A stretch of DNA of 64,000 nt from Pseudomonas fluorescens (GTDB lineage Bacteria; Pseudomonadota; Gammaproteobacteria; Pseudomonadales; Pseudomonadaceae), in NCBI RefSeq assembly GCF_040448305.1, contig NZ_CP148752.1:4402001-4466000 (forward strand), read 5' to 3'. The first letter of the stretch is position 1; each line of letters opens with the position of its first letter. Below are positions 20,205 to 28,729 of this stretch, one piece after another. The position numbers and the translations under genes were made by a program. The notes beneath the pieces were generated by a model that saw only the letters and a program-made list of their open reading frames with translations, was not told the DNA's origin and made no database searches.

Positions 20205-20487
20205 TGAATGAGCAGTGCACTCATTCATCACGAAGCTTGAGAAGACTACTGGAACGTCACTCGCGTCGTCCTGCGTGGCGTTCGTCACAGGTTGAAGGAA
20301 AACGCCCTCCCTGCTGCCAGAAAATCATGGACTATCAACTTCGGGGAAAAATCTCATCAAGAAAAAATCTTTTCCTACATATCGTCCGCAAAAAATTGCT
20401 TTAGATAAACATCATTCACCCACCAGTGGGGGTGATTCTAGAGCAGCGATGCTCTTGGAGACTAGCCAAAACGACGTACATACGTCG
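20205..20487. other. gene-free stretch with successive hairpins
   Basis: This lies within the 433-bp gap 20078-20510. TGAATGAG and CTCATTCA form arms at 20205-20227. Nearer the next gene are CACCC/GGGTG arms (about 20418-20435), AGAGCA-GCGA-TGCTCT (20440-20455) and CGACGTACATACGTCG (20472-20487), the last ending 23 bp before the ATG at 20511. They could be operators or a structured leader of the 82-residue gene. Confidence 0.4.
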
Positions 20488-20510
20488 GTAAACAATGAAA
20501 AGGACTTCAT

Positions 20511-20759
20511 ATGTGCACGCTGACTCACTTTGCTTATCCCTTGGCGCCTGACTCAGAAACAGCGCCGATCCCGCACCCGATACGGTTGCGCGTACACGAA
20601 CCGCTTCCCGATGTCCCGGCCCGCCCGCGATTTCAGGTGGTGATGGCGGGCATTGCCTTCTTTCATATCAAGGATATTTCGACAGGCTGCGTAAGAGGTT
20701 TCCGAGCTGATCATAACGAAGCCTGTGCCCTCGCCCGGTTTCTGGAATCACATTGTTGA
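20511..20759 (+). CDS. small hypothetical protein (82 residues)
   Basis: The family is not recognised. A good ribosome site (AAAGGA, 9-nt spacing) precedes the ATG, and three dyads lie in the 100 bp upstream, both of which favour a real gene. The protein is Pro-rich at the N-terminus and has a mixed-charge C-terminus with HNEACALARFLESHC. There is no signal peptide. Confidence 0.5.
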   Translation: MCTLTHFAYPLAPDSETAPIPHPIRLRVHEPLPDVPARPRFQVVMAGIAFFHIKDISTGCVRGFRADHNEACALARFLESHC

Positions 20760-20920
20760 CATGCCCGTCGTGCTCATTTCCATCGACATTTCGTCTGCCC
20801 GCCGACTTATCTCAGCCGTCGACGGGCAACTACTGCCATACTGCCCGCCAAATAAAACGGACCCGCAGAAAATCGGGTTGCGTTGACAACAACAATGTTT
20901 TTCCAGGGGAAGTCGGCAAC

Positions 20921-21151
20921 GTGACGGAATTTGATATCGGCGAGTTTTTTATCCGGGGTGAAGCCAGAGAAGTCGAGGGTGAATTCCAGGCCGTGATTGT
21001 CATGCGGGCCAAACCACCGCTGAAGACCGTGACGTATCACCAGGTCGAAAAGGATCGCTGGTTCAAAACCCCGGATGTGGCCGCCATTGCCGCCCAGGAA
21101 TCGGCCCGGGAACTGAAGGCCGCGGTCGATGCTGGTGCATTGAAAGCCTGA
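20921..21151 (+). CDS. small hypothetical protein (76 residues)
   Basis: The GTG at 20921 follows CAGGGGAAG at suitable spacing, whereas the open frame upstream has no good start. The sequence (VTEFDIGEFFIRGEAREVEG and VTYHQVEKDRWFKTPDVA) looks like a compact beta-alpha protein. I recall similar short proteins in pseudomonads but know no function. Confidence 0.6.
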   Translation: MTEFDIGEFFIRGEAREVEGEFQAVIVMRAKPPLKTVTYHQVEKDRWFKTPDVAAIAAQESARELKAAVDAGALKA

Positions 21152-21283
21152 TGGTCGGGTTGGCGGTCTATGCTCATGGTTGCACTTGAACATCGCGATC
21201 GAACTCCGCCCGTGCGGTGCCCTCGAAATCAGGACACCGCGCTTCGCTTCTCGAACCGACTGATGACCTGCAAGGAGATGAAG

Positions 21284-21520
21284 ATGGAATCACCGACCCA
21301 TGACTTGAAAGGCCTGTTCGACCAGCTCGGCCTGGACTCCAGCCAGAAAGCGATCGACGACTTCATTGCCGGCCATTCCCTGCCTGACGACAAGAAACTC
21401 ATCGACGCCGAGTTCTGGTCACCGCAACAGGCCGGCTTCCTCAAGGAACAACTGCGCGAAGACGCCGACTGGGCGCGGGTGGTCGACGACCTGAACCTGC
21501 GCATGCACCAGACCCACTGA
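21284..21520 (+). CDS. DUF2789 family protein
   Basis: This 78-residue cytosolic protein has the family pattern: an N-terminal helix with DLKGLFDQLGLDSS, then the FIAGHSLPDDKKLIDAEFWS block and a C-terminal helix. AAGGAG lies 6 bp before the ATG at 21284, which decides the start over the in-frame ATG six bases earlier. The function is unknown. Confidence 0.8.
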   Translation: MESPTHDLKGLFDQLGLDSSQKAIDDFIAGHSLPDDKKLIDAEFWSPQQAGFLKEQLREDADWARVVDDLNLRMHQTH

Positions 21521-21525
21521 CAACC

Positions 21526-21729
21526 TCAATGCAGGCTGCCAGGACTTTCGGCGCTCAATTGCGCCACCCAGGCAGCCTTGCACTCCTCCGCTTCATCGCG
21601 ACTGGAGAACGCCGTACCCCGGCGCTCGCCATTGAGCAACACCACCCAGCAGACCCTGCGCCCCATGGATCGCAAATTGGCGGGTACACCGCTGCCGATC
21701 ATGACCGCGACATCAACTTTGCCTTGCAT
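21526..21729 (-). CDS. small hypothetical protein (67 residues)
   Basis: The ATG at 21729 has GAGAGG upstream. The protein includes RVCWVVLLNGERRGTAFSSR and a Cys/Ala/Gln-rich helix. It is convergent with the DUF2789 gene, with five bases between stops. No family was recognised. Confidence 0.55.
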   Translation of the reverse strand: MQGKVDVAVMIGSGVPANLRSMGRRVCWVVLLNGERRGTAFSSRDEAEECKAAWVAQLSAESPGSLH

Positions 21730-21858
21730 GCTGACCTCTCGAAATTCATTAGCAACCTAATTAGTAGGTATGTTAATCAGTTTTCCGACGAGGAAACAGC
21801 AAAACCCTGCACAGGTTCATTGCAGGATTCGTAACAATCGTCCGGCAGCCCGAGGCTT

Positions 21859-23466
21859 CTAGCGCGGCTTTTCCGGTTTGTAGCCCAGGCGCAAACCGCC
21901 CCAATGCCGACCCTTGAGCATGATCGGCACCGAAAGATCGTGCATCAACTCGCCGGTGTCGCGTGTATAGGTTTGCAGCAGCACGGCCTTCTGATGGCTG
22001 CCGCAGCGGATCCCGGTGCGGTCAGCGAACTTGCGCTTGGTCCGGTTCTGCAAGGCATCGACCTGCGCGTCCCCCGTCAGCGGCTGGCTGAACGCCTTGT
22101 TATGGGTTGGCACATAACCCTGCTGGGTGCAGGCGATGGCGAACACCAATCCTTCGTGACGCGGCAACAACGGCTCTTGAATCGCTGGCAATACCTGATC
22201 GGTGTAACGGTCGAAACGCGTCTGGTACTTGGTCGGGCTGGTATTGGGGATGGCCTGGTAATTGCGGTCGAACAGATCGTCGAGACTGATTCGACCGGCA
22301 TCGATGTCCGCTTCGAAACGCGTGGCAATCTGCCTCGCGGCTTCCCGGGCCAGGTCATAGATCCGCTGGTGATAGTCATCCAGCCCCACCTCGGCAAGAC
22401 GCTCGCTGATGGTTTCGGCCTGCCCTTCCATTTGCACCGCCGCCTGGGCCAGGCGCTGAGTCTGCTGGTCGCTGACCGCCAGATCGCTGCGCATCTGTTC
22501 GATGGCGTGAAACAGGCTGTCGAGTTGTTCGCGGTTGGTGTCTGCCCCTTGGGCGATTGCTCCGACCTGGGACTCGACGCTGGCCGCCAGTCGGGCAATG
22601 TTTTCCAAGTGCTGCCCCGTGCGCTCTACCTGCTCGACGCCGGAGTCAAGGTCGCTGGACAGTTGCCGGATCTGCTCCACTACCTGCGCCGTGCGTTGCT
22701 GGATGTCGGCCACCATTTCGCCCACTTCCCCCGTGGCGGTCGCCGTGCGTGCGGCGAGCCCGCGAACTTCGTCGGCCACCACTGCAAAGCCGCGACCGTG
22801 CTCCCCCGCCCGCGCCGCTTCTATCGCTGCGTTCAACGCCAGCAGGTTGGTCTGGCTGGCGATGGACTGAATCACCAGGGTCACTCGCTGGATATCATCG
22901 CTGCGCAGGCTCAAGGCTTCGATCAGTTCACGGCTGTTGCTGGCGCGCTGGCTGAGCTGATGCATGCGCGCAATGGACTCGATCAATTCCGTACGCCCGA
23001 CCACTCCGCTTTGATGAGCCTCGCTGGCGGCACAGAGCGCCTGGCGACTGAGCGTCGAGGTGGCCTGTTCGGTGGTGATCATGACTTCGGCATTGCTGAC
23101 GATCTGTGCTGCCGCCGTGAGCTGCGATTGCAGTTTGTCCGCCAGTTGCCGAACCGAAAACGCCACACCGGCGGCCGACAGTGCGTTATGGCTGGTGGTG
23201 CAGGAAAGATCGCGAGTCAACTCGCCGATGGCATCGGGGTTGGCGGGGGCAGCAGCCTCCAGGGTCGCGCGCGAACGCAGGCGAGGCAGCCAGATAATCA
23301 ATACGGCCAGGGGCAGGCCAAGGTAGAGCGACCATCCGCCCAGCGTCATGCCACTTAACAACAGCATCAGGGCGATGCTTTGCAGCGTTGGCGTCAGCCA
23401 GCGGTTTTTCGGCAACAGCACGGGTGCGGGCACTGCCGCAACCAGAGACCCGTCTCTCGTCATCAT
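21859..23466 (-). CDS. methyl-accepting chemotaxis protein with C-terminal Cache-like sensor
   Basis: This chemoreceptor has about 535 residues. Two closely spaced hydrophobic segments (about residues 25-62) anchor it without a large periplasmic domain. The MCP signalling domain (about 70-340) includes the hairpin tip block GRGFAVVADEVRGLAARTATAT. After the coiled coil, residues about 370-535 form a separate domain with HNKAFSQPLTG, LLQTYTRDTGELMHDLS and GRHWGGLRLGY, resembling a Cache-type ligand fold placed in the cytosol. Input is therefore probably cytosolic. ATG codons at 23466 and 23463 are equivalent, with GGGG upstream. It stands alone and would signal through the general Che kinase. 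Confidence 0.88.
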   Translation of the reverse strand: MMTRDGSLVAAVPAPVLLPKNRWLTPTLQSIALMLLLSGMTLGGWSLYLGLPLAVLIIWLPRLRSRATLEAAAPANPDAIGELTRDLSCTTSHNALSAAGVAFSVRQLADKLQSQLTAAAQIVSNAEVMITTEQATSTLSRQALCAASEAHQSGVVGRTELIESIARMHQLSQRASNSRELIEALSLRSDDIQRVTLVIQSIASQTNLLALNAAIEAARAGEHGRGFAVVADEVRGLAARTATATGEVGEMVADIQQRTAQVVEQIRQLSSDLDSGVEQVERTGQHLENIARLAASVESQVGAIAQGADTNREQLDSLFHAIEQMRSDLAVSDQQTQRLAQAAVQMEGQAETISERLAEVGLDDYHQRIYDLAREAARQIATRFEADIDAGRISLDDLFDRNYQAIPNTSPTKYQTRFDRYTDQVLPAIQEPLLPRHEGLVFAIACTQQGYVPTHNKAFSQPLTGDAQVDALQNRTKRKFADRTGIRCGSHQKAVLLQTYTRDTGELMHDLSVPIMLKGRHWGGLRLGYKPEKPR

Positions 23467-23598
23467 CGTCACCCCGGAAAGCTTCTAATTGTTGTCTTCG
23501 CATTAAACGCCACCATAAAGCCATTATCCATGAGCCTTTAGTCGCGAACGTTGCAGCAGATCAATAGAAGAACCGGGAAATCGAAGACGGCAGAAAAC

Positions 23599-23664
23599 AA
23601 AGATCGCAGCCTGCGGCAGCGCCCTACTTCAAATGCGTAGGAACTGCCGCAGGCTGCGATCTTT
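23599..23664. repeat. inverted repeat pair of the CTGCGGCAG-type REP family
   Basis: AGATCGCAGCCTGCGGCAG and CTGCCGCAGGCTGCGATCT are facing arms in the gap before the dksA-like gene end. It is the same family as at 18212. Confidence 0.8.
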
Positions 23665-23701
23665 TCAAAGGCAGTCCATCTTGATGGACTGACTCGCAGA
23701 A

Positions 23702-24106
23702 TCAGGCCTGACGCTGGTGCTTGTCGATTTGCTCGTGACGTTCCTGAGCTTCGATGCAGTACTTGGTGGTCGGGCTGATCAGCAGGCGCTTGAGGCCAAT
23801 CGCCTCGCCGCTGTCGTCGCACCAGCCGAAGCTGTCTTCCTTGATGCGCTCAAGGGCTTGTTCCAACTGAGGCAGCATGCGCTGGTCGCGATCGATCGCG
23901 TTCACCAGCCAGGTGCGCTCTTCTTCGACCGAAGCCGCGTCTGCCGGATCGGCCGGGGTGTCCAGGCTTTCGATGGCGATGCGGTTCTGTTCGATGCGCT
24001 CATGGGTTTCGACTTTCATGTTCTGCAACAGCTCGGAGAAAAAAGCATGTTGCTCGGCATTCATGTAGTCATCCGCCGGCATGGCCAGCAACTTGTCCTT
24101 TGTCAT
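23702..24106 (-). CDS. DksA/TraR-family RNA polymerase-binding protein (DksA2-like)
   Basis: The 134-residue product has an N-terminal coiled-coil part (about residues 15-90) followed by a degenerate zinc-finger region. Where DksA has four Cys this protein keeps one in FGWCDDSGEAIGLKRL and one in KYCIEAQERHE. The Pseudomonas paralogue DksA2 has the same kind of depleted zinc site and can replace DksA under zinc limitation. The protein should act in the RNA polymerase secondary channel with ppGpp. The ATG at 24106 gives the usual family length. The 370 bp upstream (24107-24476) hold no recognised gene or signal. Confidence 0.82.
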   Translation of the reverse strand: MTKDKLLAMPADDYMNAEQHAFFSELLQNMKVETHERIEQNRIAIESLDTPADPADAASVEEERTWLVNAIDRDQRMLPQLEQALERIKEDSFGWCDDSGEAIGLKRLLISPTTKYCIEAQERHEQIDKHQRQA

Positions 24107-24476
24107 TGATATCTCTATAAAAAAACGTGCATTAAGGCGAATAAGGGAGCGTTCCGGCAGACCTGGGCAGGCCATCGGAAAGGCGCCGTTTGTTCCAAGC
24201 GCCACCCGGCACTCAATTTACGAGGGGCGGCAGTCTACGGCCGACTTGAGGCCTCAGCAACTGAAAAGACTGCGAATTTGTCCGACAAAGCCCTGAAAAT
24301 GCTCTAAGGCAGGCTTTGAGGCGGTAATCGGAGTGCGTTTATAGCAAGAAATTCAATCGAGCGGCTGTATATAGAAGACAAACGGCTGGCACCGGGCATT
24401 ATTCACGGTCATTTGCAGGGCTGCGAACCTCAGCTAAGGTTGTCCCTCCCGAAATGGCCATATAAAGGAAAGGACC

Positions 24477-25082
24477 ATGAAGCTGATCGGTATGCTGGAC
24501 TCGCCCTATGTCAGGCGCGCCGCCATTTCTGCCAAATGCCTGGGAATCACGCTGGAGCATCAATCGGTCTCGGTGTTCCGCCACTTCGAACAATTCCGGC
24601 AGATCAACCCGGTGGTCAAGGCGCCCACCCTGGTGCTGGATGACGGTGAGGTGTTGATGGATTCGACGCTGATCATCGACTACCTGGAAACCTTGGCCGG
24701 CAACAGCCTGCTGCCCGTCGAGCCGGGTCAGCGCCTGCGCGCGTTGCGCCTGATTGGCCTGGCGCTGGCCGCCAGCGAAAAATCCGTGCAGCTTTACTAC
24801 GAGCGCAACCTGCGGCCGGCGGAGATTCAATTCGAACCCTGGGTGCAGCGGGTCGAAGGACAGCTGACGGCAGCCTATTCGGCGCTGGAGCGGGAGCTGA
24901 AAAAGCAGCCGCTGAAGACTGACGGTTCGATTGAGCAGGATGGCATTACCCTCGCCGTAGCCTGGAGTTTTACCAATCTGGTAGTACCGGACCAGGTGAG
25001 TGCGGCGCAGTTTCCGCGGATCGCGGCATTCACGGTGTATGCCGAAAGGCTTGAGGTGTTTGTGGATACGCCGATCGAATAG
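24477..25082 (+). CDS. glutathione S-transferase family protein
   Basis: The 201-residue product has a thioredoxin-fold N-domain (MKLIGMLDSPYVRRAAI; cis-Pro segment VKAPTLVLDDGEVLMDSTLI) and an all-alpha C-domain. Ser9 of the LDSPYVRR motif is the likely catalytic residue. It probably conjugates or reduces electrophiles with glutathione; the substrate is unknown. AAGGAAAGGA precedes the ATG. A REP follows at 25106. Confidence 0.88.
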   Translation: MKLIGMLDSPYVRRAAISAKCLGITLEHQSVSVFRHFEQFRQINPVVKAPTLVLDDGEVLMDSTLIIDYLETLAGNSLLPVEPGQRLRALRLIGLALAASEKSVQLYYERNLRPAEIQFEPWVQRVEGQLTAAYSALERELKKQPLKTDGSIEQDGITLAVAWSFTNLVVPDQVSAAQFPRIAAFTVYAERLEVFVDTPIE

Positions 25083-25105
25083 ATAGATTCGCTTCGCCAG
25101 ACCTA

Positions 25106-25138
25106 CCGTCATCGCGAGCAGGCTCGCTCCCACAGGGG
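25106..25138. repeat. REP sequence
   Basis: Single REP (CATCGCGAGCAGGCTCGCTC) between the GST gene and the response regulator. Confidence 0.85.
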
Positions 25139-25279
25139 TTTGCGGCGAACGGGTATGTTCAGCGGGATCGGTGCATTGACCGAAACTCGGAATGTCCATG
25201 AACTTTTATTTAGAAAGCCTGCGATCATTTCTTGGCAAAATGCCGCACAACGTTGTGAACATTTAATCAGGCCAGCCTT

Positions 25280-25963
25280 ATGACCCGCATCTTGACCATC
25301 GAAGACGACGCCGTGACCGCACGGGAGATTGTCGCCGAACTGAGTAGCCACGGCCTCGACGTCGACTGGGTCGACAATGGCCGCGAAGGGCTGGAGCGCG
25401 CGGTCAGCGGCAACTATGACCTGATCACCCTCGACCGCATGTTGCCCGAGCTTGATGGCCTGGCGATTGTCACCACCCTGCGGACCATGGGCGTGGCCAC
25501 GCCGATCCTGATGATCAGCGCGCTGTCCGACGTCGATGAGCGAGTGCGTGGCTTGCGCGCTGGCGGCGACGACTACCTGACCAAACCCTTCGCCACCGAT
25601 GAAATGGCCGCCCGGGTCGAAGTCCTGCTGCGCCGGCAGAACACCGTGACCGCCCAGGCCACCACGCTGCGGGTGGCGGATCTGGAGCTGAACCTGATCA
25701 GCCACGAAGCCAGCCGCGACGGTCAACTGCTGACGCTGTTGCCCACCGAATACAAACTGCTGGAATTCCTGATGCGCAATACCGGGCAAATCCTCTCGCG
25801 GATGATGATTTTCGAAGAGGTCTGGGGTTACCACTTCGACCCCGGCACCAACCTGATCGACGTACACATTGGCCGTCTGCGCAAGAAGATCGACCCACCT
25901 GGCAATGTCCCACTGATTCGGACCGTGCGAGGCTCGGGTTATGTCATTGCCGAACCCGTCTAA
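25280..25963 (+). CDS. OmpR/PhoB-family response regulator
   Basis: This 227-residue DNA-binding regulator has a receiver domain (about residues 1-115) with the acidic pocket IEDDA, phosphoacceptor Asp in LITLDRMLPE and the conserved Lys in DYLTKPF. The winged helix follows (LLTLLPTEYKLLEFLMRN to RTVRGSGYVI). It overlaps the downstream kinase by 23 bp, so the pair is co-transcribed and presumably cognate. The stimulus is not evident from neighbours. Confidence 0.93.
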   Translation: MTRILTIEDDAVTAREIVAELSSHGLDVDWVDNGREGLERAVSGNYDLITLDRMLPELDGLAIVTTLRTMGVATPILMISALSDVDERVRGLRAGGDDYLTKPFATDEMAARVEVLLRRQNTVTAQATTLRVADLELNLISHEASRDGQLLTLLPTEYKLLEFLMRNTGQILSRMMIFEEVWGYHFDPGTNLIDVHIGRLRKKIDPPGNVPLIRTVRGSGYVIAEPV

Positions 25964-27344
25964 AGGCTGGCGCTCTTCCAGCAGCCGTCTGCTGGCGCTC
26001 TACAGTTCGCTGTTCGTGATCTGGAGCGGGATCCTCATGGGGGTCATGTACTACGAGGTTTCCGCTTACCTGGACAACCTGGCCAAGCATTCGCTGATGC
26101 AACGCCAGCACCTGTTTTCGCGTTTTTCCGGCGAACAACTGGTGGACGCCCTCGCCGTCAGCATGACCTTCGACATCCGCGGCATCGACGCCTACGGTCT
26201 GTTCGATGCCCAACACCGTTACCTCAGCGGCGCCCTGCGCTACATTCCGGACGGCTTGCCGCTCGATGGCAAGATCCACATGCTGCGCGACTGCGATGCC
26301 TCCGACGACAGCGACGACCAGAGGCTGCCCGCCGACAGTTGCGACGCCGTGGCGACCCGCACCCTCGACGGCCGCTGGCTGGTGCTGGTGCGCGACAACG
26401 GTTCGCTGTTCGCCGTGACCCGGATCATCCTTCACGCCTTGTTCTGGGGTGTGACCCTGACCATCGTGCCGGGCATCGTCGGCTGGACTTTGCTGCGGCG
26501 CCGGCCGTTGCGGCGCATTCGCGGGATTCAGGCCAGTGCCGAGGCCATCGTCGCCGGCGATCTGAGCCGGCGCTTGCCACTGTCCAATCGGCGTGACGAA
26601 CTGGACATGCTCGCCGCCATCGTCAACGCCATGCTCGAACGCATCGAGCGCTTGATGAACGAGGTCAAGGGCGTGTGCGATAACATCGCCCATGACCTGC
26701 GCACGCCCCTGACCCGTCTGCGCGCGCAGCTTTACCGCATGCAGCAACAAGCCGGCGAAGGCTCGCCGCAGGCCATGCAACTGGACCTGGTGCTGGCCGA
26801 AGCCGACACACTGATGGCGCGTTTTCGTGGCTTGCTGCGGATCTCCGAGCTGGAAGACCGCCAGCGTCGCTCCGGCTTCGTGCAAGTGGACCCGGTGGCG
26901 TTGTTGCAAGAACTGCATGAGTTCTACCTGCCCCTGGCGGAAGACGACGACCTGGTGTTCCAGCTGCACCTGCCCGCGTCGTTGCCACCCCTCCATGGCG
27001 ACCGGGCACTGCTGTTCGAAGCGGTGGCGAACCTGCTCAGCAACTCGATCAAATTCACCCCGCCCGGCGGCGCGGTGATCTTGCGCGGGGTCAATGATGG
27101 CGGGCACACGCGGATCGAAGTGCTTGACTCCGGCCCGGGCATTCCCGAGGCGGAACGTGAAGCGGTGTTCCAGCGCTTCTATCGCGCCGAGGCGGGCAAT
27201 CATAAAAGCGGCTTCGGGCTGGGGCTGTCCATCGTCGCGGCGATTGTCAGCCTGCACGGGTTTACGCTGGAGGTGGGCAGAAGCGAACTGGGTGGCGCGC
27301 GGTTGGTGCTTGATTGTCGGGAGAGTTTGATTCCGCAGGCCTGA
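25941..27344 (+). CDS. sensor histidine kinase partner of the OmpR-type regulator
   Basis: This inner-membrane kinase has 467 residues. TM1 is at about residues 15-38, a periplasmic domain of about 125 residues contains two Cys, and TM2 is at about 160-185, followed by a HAMP linker. The H box is NIAHDLRTPLTRL. The ATPase has NLLSNSIKF, DSGPGIP and GFGLGLSIV motifs. The start overlaps the regulator's 3' end. The periplasmic Cys pair (RDCDAS and ADSCDA) might form a disulfide; this is only suggestive. Confidence 0.92.
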   Translation: MSLPNPSKGWRSSSSRLLALYSSLFVIWSGILMGVMYYEVSAYLDNLAKHSLMQRQHLFSRFSGEQLVDALAVSMTFDIRGIDAYGLFDAQHRYLSGALRYIPDGLPLDGKIHMLRDCDASDDSDDQRLPADSCDAVATRTLDGRWLVLVRDNGSLFAVTRIILHALFWGVTLTIVPGIVGWTLLRRRPLRRIRGIQASAEAIVAGDLSRRLPLSNRRDELDMLAAIVNAMLERIERLMNEVKGVCDNIAHDLRTPLTRLRAQLYRMQQQAGEGSPQAMQLDLVLAEADTLMARFRGLLRISELEDRQRRSGFVQVDPVALLQELHEFYLPLAEDDDLVFQLHLPASLPPLHGDRALLFEAVANLLSNSIKFTPPGGAVILRGVNDGGHTRIEVLDSGPGIPEAEREAVFQRFYRAEAGNHKSGFGLGLSIVAAIVSLHGFTLEVGRSELGGARLVLDCRESLIPQA

Positions 27345-27368
27345 CAAAGTCCCACTAACCATGATCAA

Positions 27369-27465
27369 CCCCTGTGGGAGCGAGCCTGCTCGCGATAGCG
27401 GTTCAGCAGGCAAAAATGCATGGCCTGACACTCCGTCATCGCGAGCAGGCTCGCTCCCACAGGGG
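27369..27465. repeat. inverted REP pair (REPIN)
   Basis: Opposed GTGGGAGCGAGCCTGCTCGC and GCGAGCAGGCTCGCTCCCAC copies between two convergent genes. Confidence 0.9.
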
Positions 27466-27492
27466 ATTGATGGTGTTTGCCCGGGGAGTGAA

Positions 27493-27903
27493 TCAGGCCG
27501 GGTAATTGGCCCGTAGCGCTTCAAGCCCGCCCTGATAGATGCCGGTAAACAACGCCTCCACTTCCTCGTTGCTCACACCCACCGGCTCGAACCTTCCGGA
27601 CCAGGTCACCCGCGCGCCCTCGCCTTGCGCTTGAACCTTGATCGTCGCCAGATAATCAGTCGCCGGAAACGGTGCCTGCAAAATCGAGTAGCTGTAGGTT
27701 TGGCTCGCGTTGTCGAAGGCTTGCAGGCGTTCGATCACCACGGCGCCGTCCGCCGTTTGCAGGCTGCGTACCCGCCCGCCTTCGCTGAGTTCGCTCTTAG
27801 GAATGAACGGCAGCCAGTCCGGCAGCGAGTTGAAACCGCCAATCAATTGCCAGACCTGATCGGCCGAAGCCGGGATGTCGATGAAGGCTGATGCAGTTGC
27901 CAT
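27493..27903 (-). CDS. SRPBCC (polyketide cyclase/START-like) family protein
   Basis: This 136-residue ligand-binding fold starts with FIDIPASADQVWQLIGGFNS and ends with a long C-terminal helix (LFTGIYQGGLEALRANYPA). PDWLPFI resembles the MxxL/BtrH-type SRPBCC proteins. GGAGAGAG precedes the ATG at 27903. It is the last gene of a three-gene operon with an SDR and an aldo/keto reductase, which suggests a role with a small carbonyl substrate. Confidence 0.85.
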   Translation of the reverse strand: MATASAFIDIPASADQVWQLIGGFNSLPDWLPFIPKSELSEGGRVRSLQTADGAVVIERLQAFDNASQTYSYSILQAPFPATDYLATIKVQAQGEGARVTWSGRFEPVGVSNEEVEALFTGIYQGGLEALRANYPA

Positions 27904-27929
27904 GAAATACTCTCTCCAATCAATAAGGT

Positions 27930-28727
27930 TCAGATGGCCAGGCTGTCGACGACACCGCCGTCGACCCGCAAGGCAGCACCGGTGGTGGCCGAGGATAACG
28001 GCGAAGCGATGTAGGCCACCAGATTGGCAACCTCCTCGACATCCGCCACGCGCTGGATGATCGACGTCGGCCGAGCCTTGCGCACGAACGCATCGGCTTC
28101 GTCCCGGGCACTGCGTCCGGATTCGGCCGTGGCGTCCTTGAGCATGTCTTCCAGGCCATCGGTAAAGGTCGGGCCGGGCAGGATCGCATTGACCGTCACG
28201 CCGGTACCGGCCAGGCGTTTGGCCAGGCCATGGGACACGGCCAGGTTGGCGCTTTTGGTCACGCCATAGTTGATCATGTCCGCCGGGGTCGCCACGCCGG
28301 ATTCCGAAGACAGGAAGATCACCCGCCCCCAGCCCTGCTTGACCATCTGCGGTGTGTAGTGCCGGGACAGGCGCACGCCGGAGATCACGTTGACCTCGTA
28401 GAAGCGCGTCCACTCACTGTCCGGGGCGTCGAAGAAATCCACCGTGTTGAATATCCCGAGATTGTTCACCAGGATGTCCGCCCGAGGTTCGGCCGCGAAC
28501 AATCTTTCGGCGCCTTCGGCGGTGCCGAGGTCGGCGGTCACGCCGCGCAATTGCGCGCCGGGTACGCGTTGGCGAATGCTCGCCAGCGCCTGTTCGACCT
28601 TGGCCGTGTCGCGGCCGATCACCACCACCGTGGCGCCCGCCTCGGCCAGTGCCTGGCTGATGCCCAGGCCGATGCCAGCGGTGCTACCGCTGACGATCGC
28701 GAGTTTTCCGCTCAAATCGATTTTCAT
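27930..28727 (-). CDS. SDR-family oxidoreductase
   Basis: This is a 265-residue NAD(P)-dependent short-chain dehydrogenase. The cofactor motif is GSTAGIGLG (about residues 13-21), NNLG follows strand 4, the catalytic Ser is in FLSSESG and the active-site YxxxK is YGVTK. The ATG at 28727 has GGAG upstream and starts just after the aldo/keto reductase stop. The substrate is unknown. Confidence 0.9.
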   Translation of the reverse strand: MKIDLSGKLAIVSGSTAGIGLGISQALAEAGATVVVIGRDTAKVEQALASIRQRVPGAQLRGVTADLGTAEGAERLFAAEPRADILVNNLGIFNTVDFFDAPDSEWTRFYEVNVISGVRLSRHYTPQMVKQGWGRVIFLSSESGVATPADMINYGVTKSANLAVSHGLAKRLAGTGVTVNAILPGPTFTDGLEDMLKDATAESGRSARDEADAFVRKARPTSIIQRVADVEEVANLVAYIASPLSSATTGAALRVDGGVVDSLAI

Positions 28728-28729
28728 GC

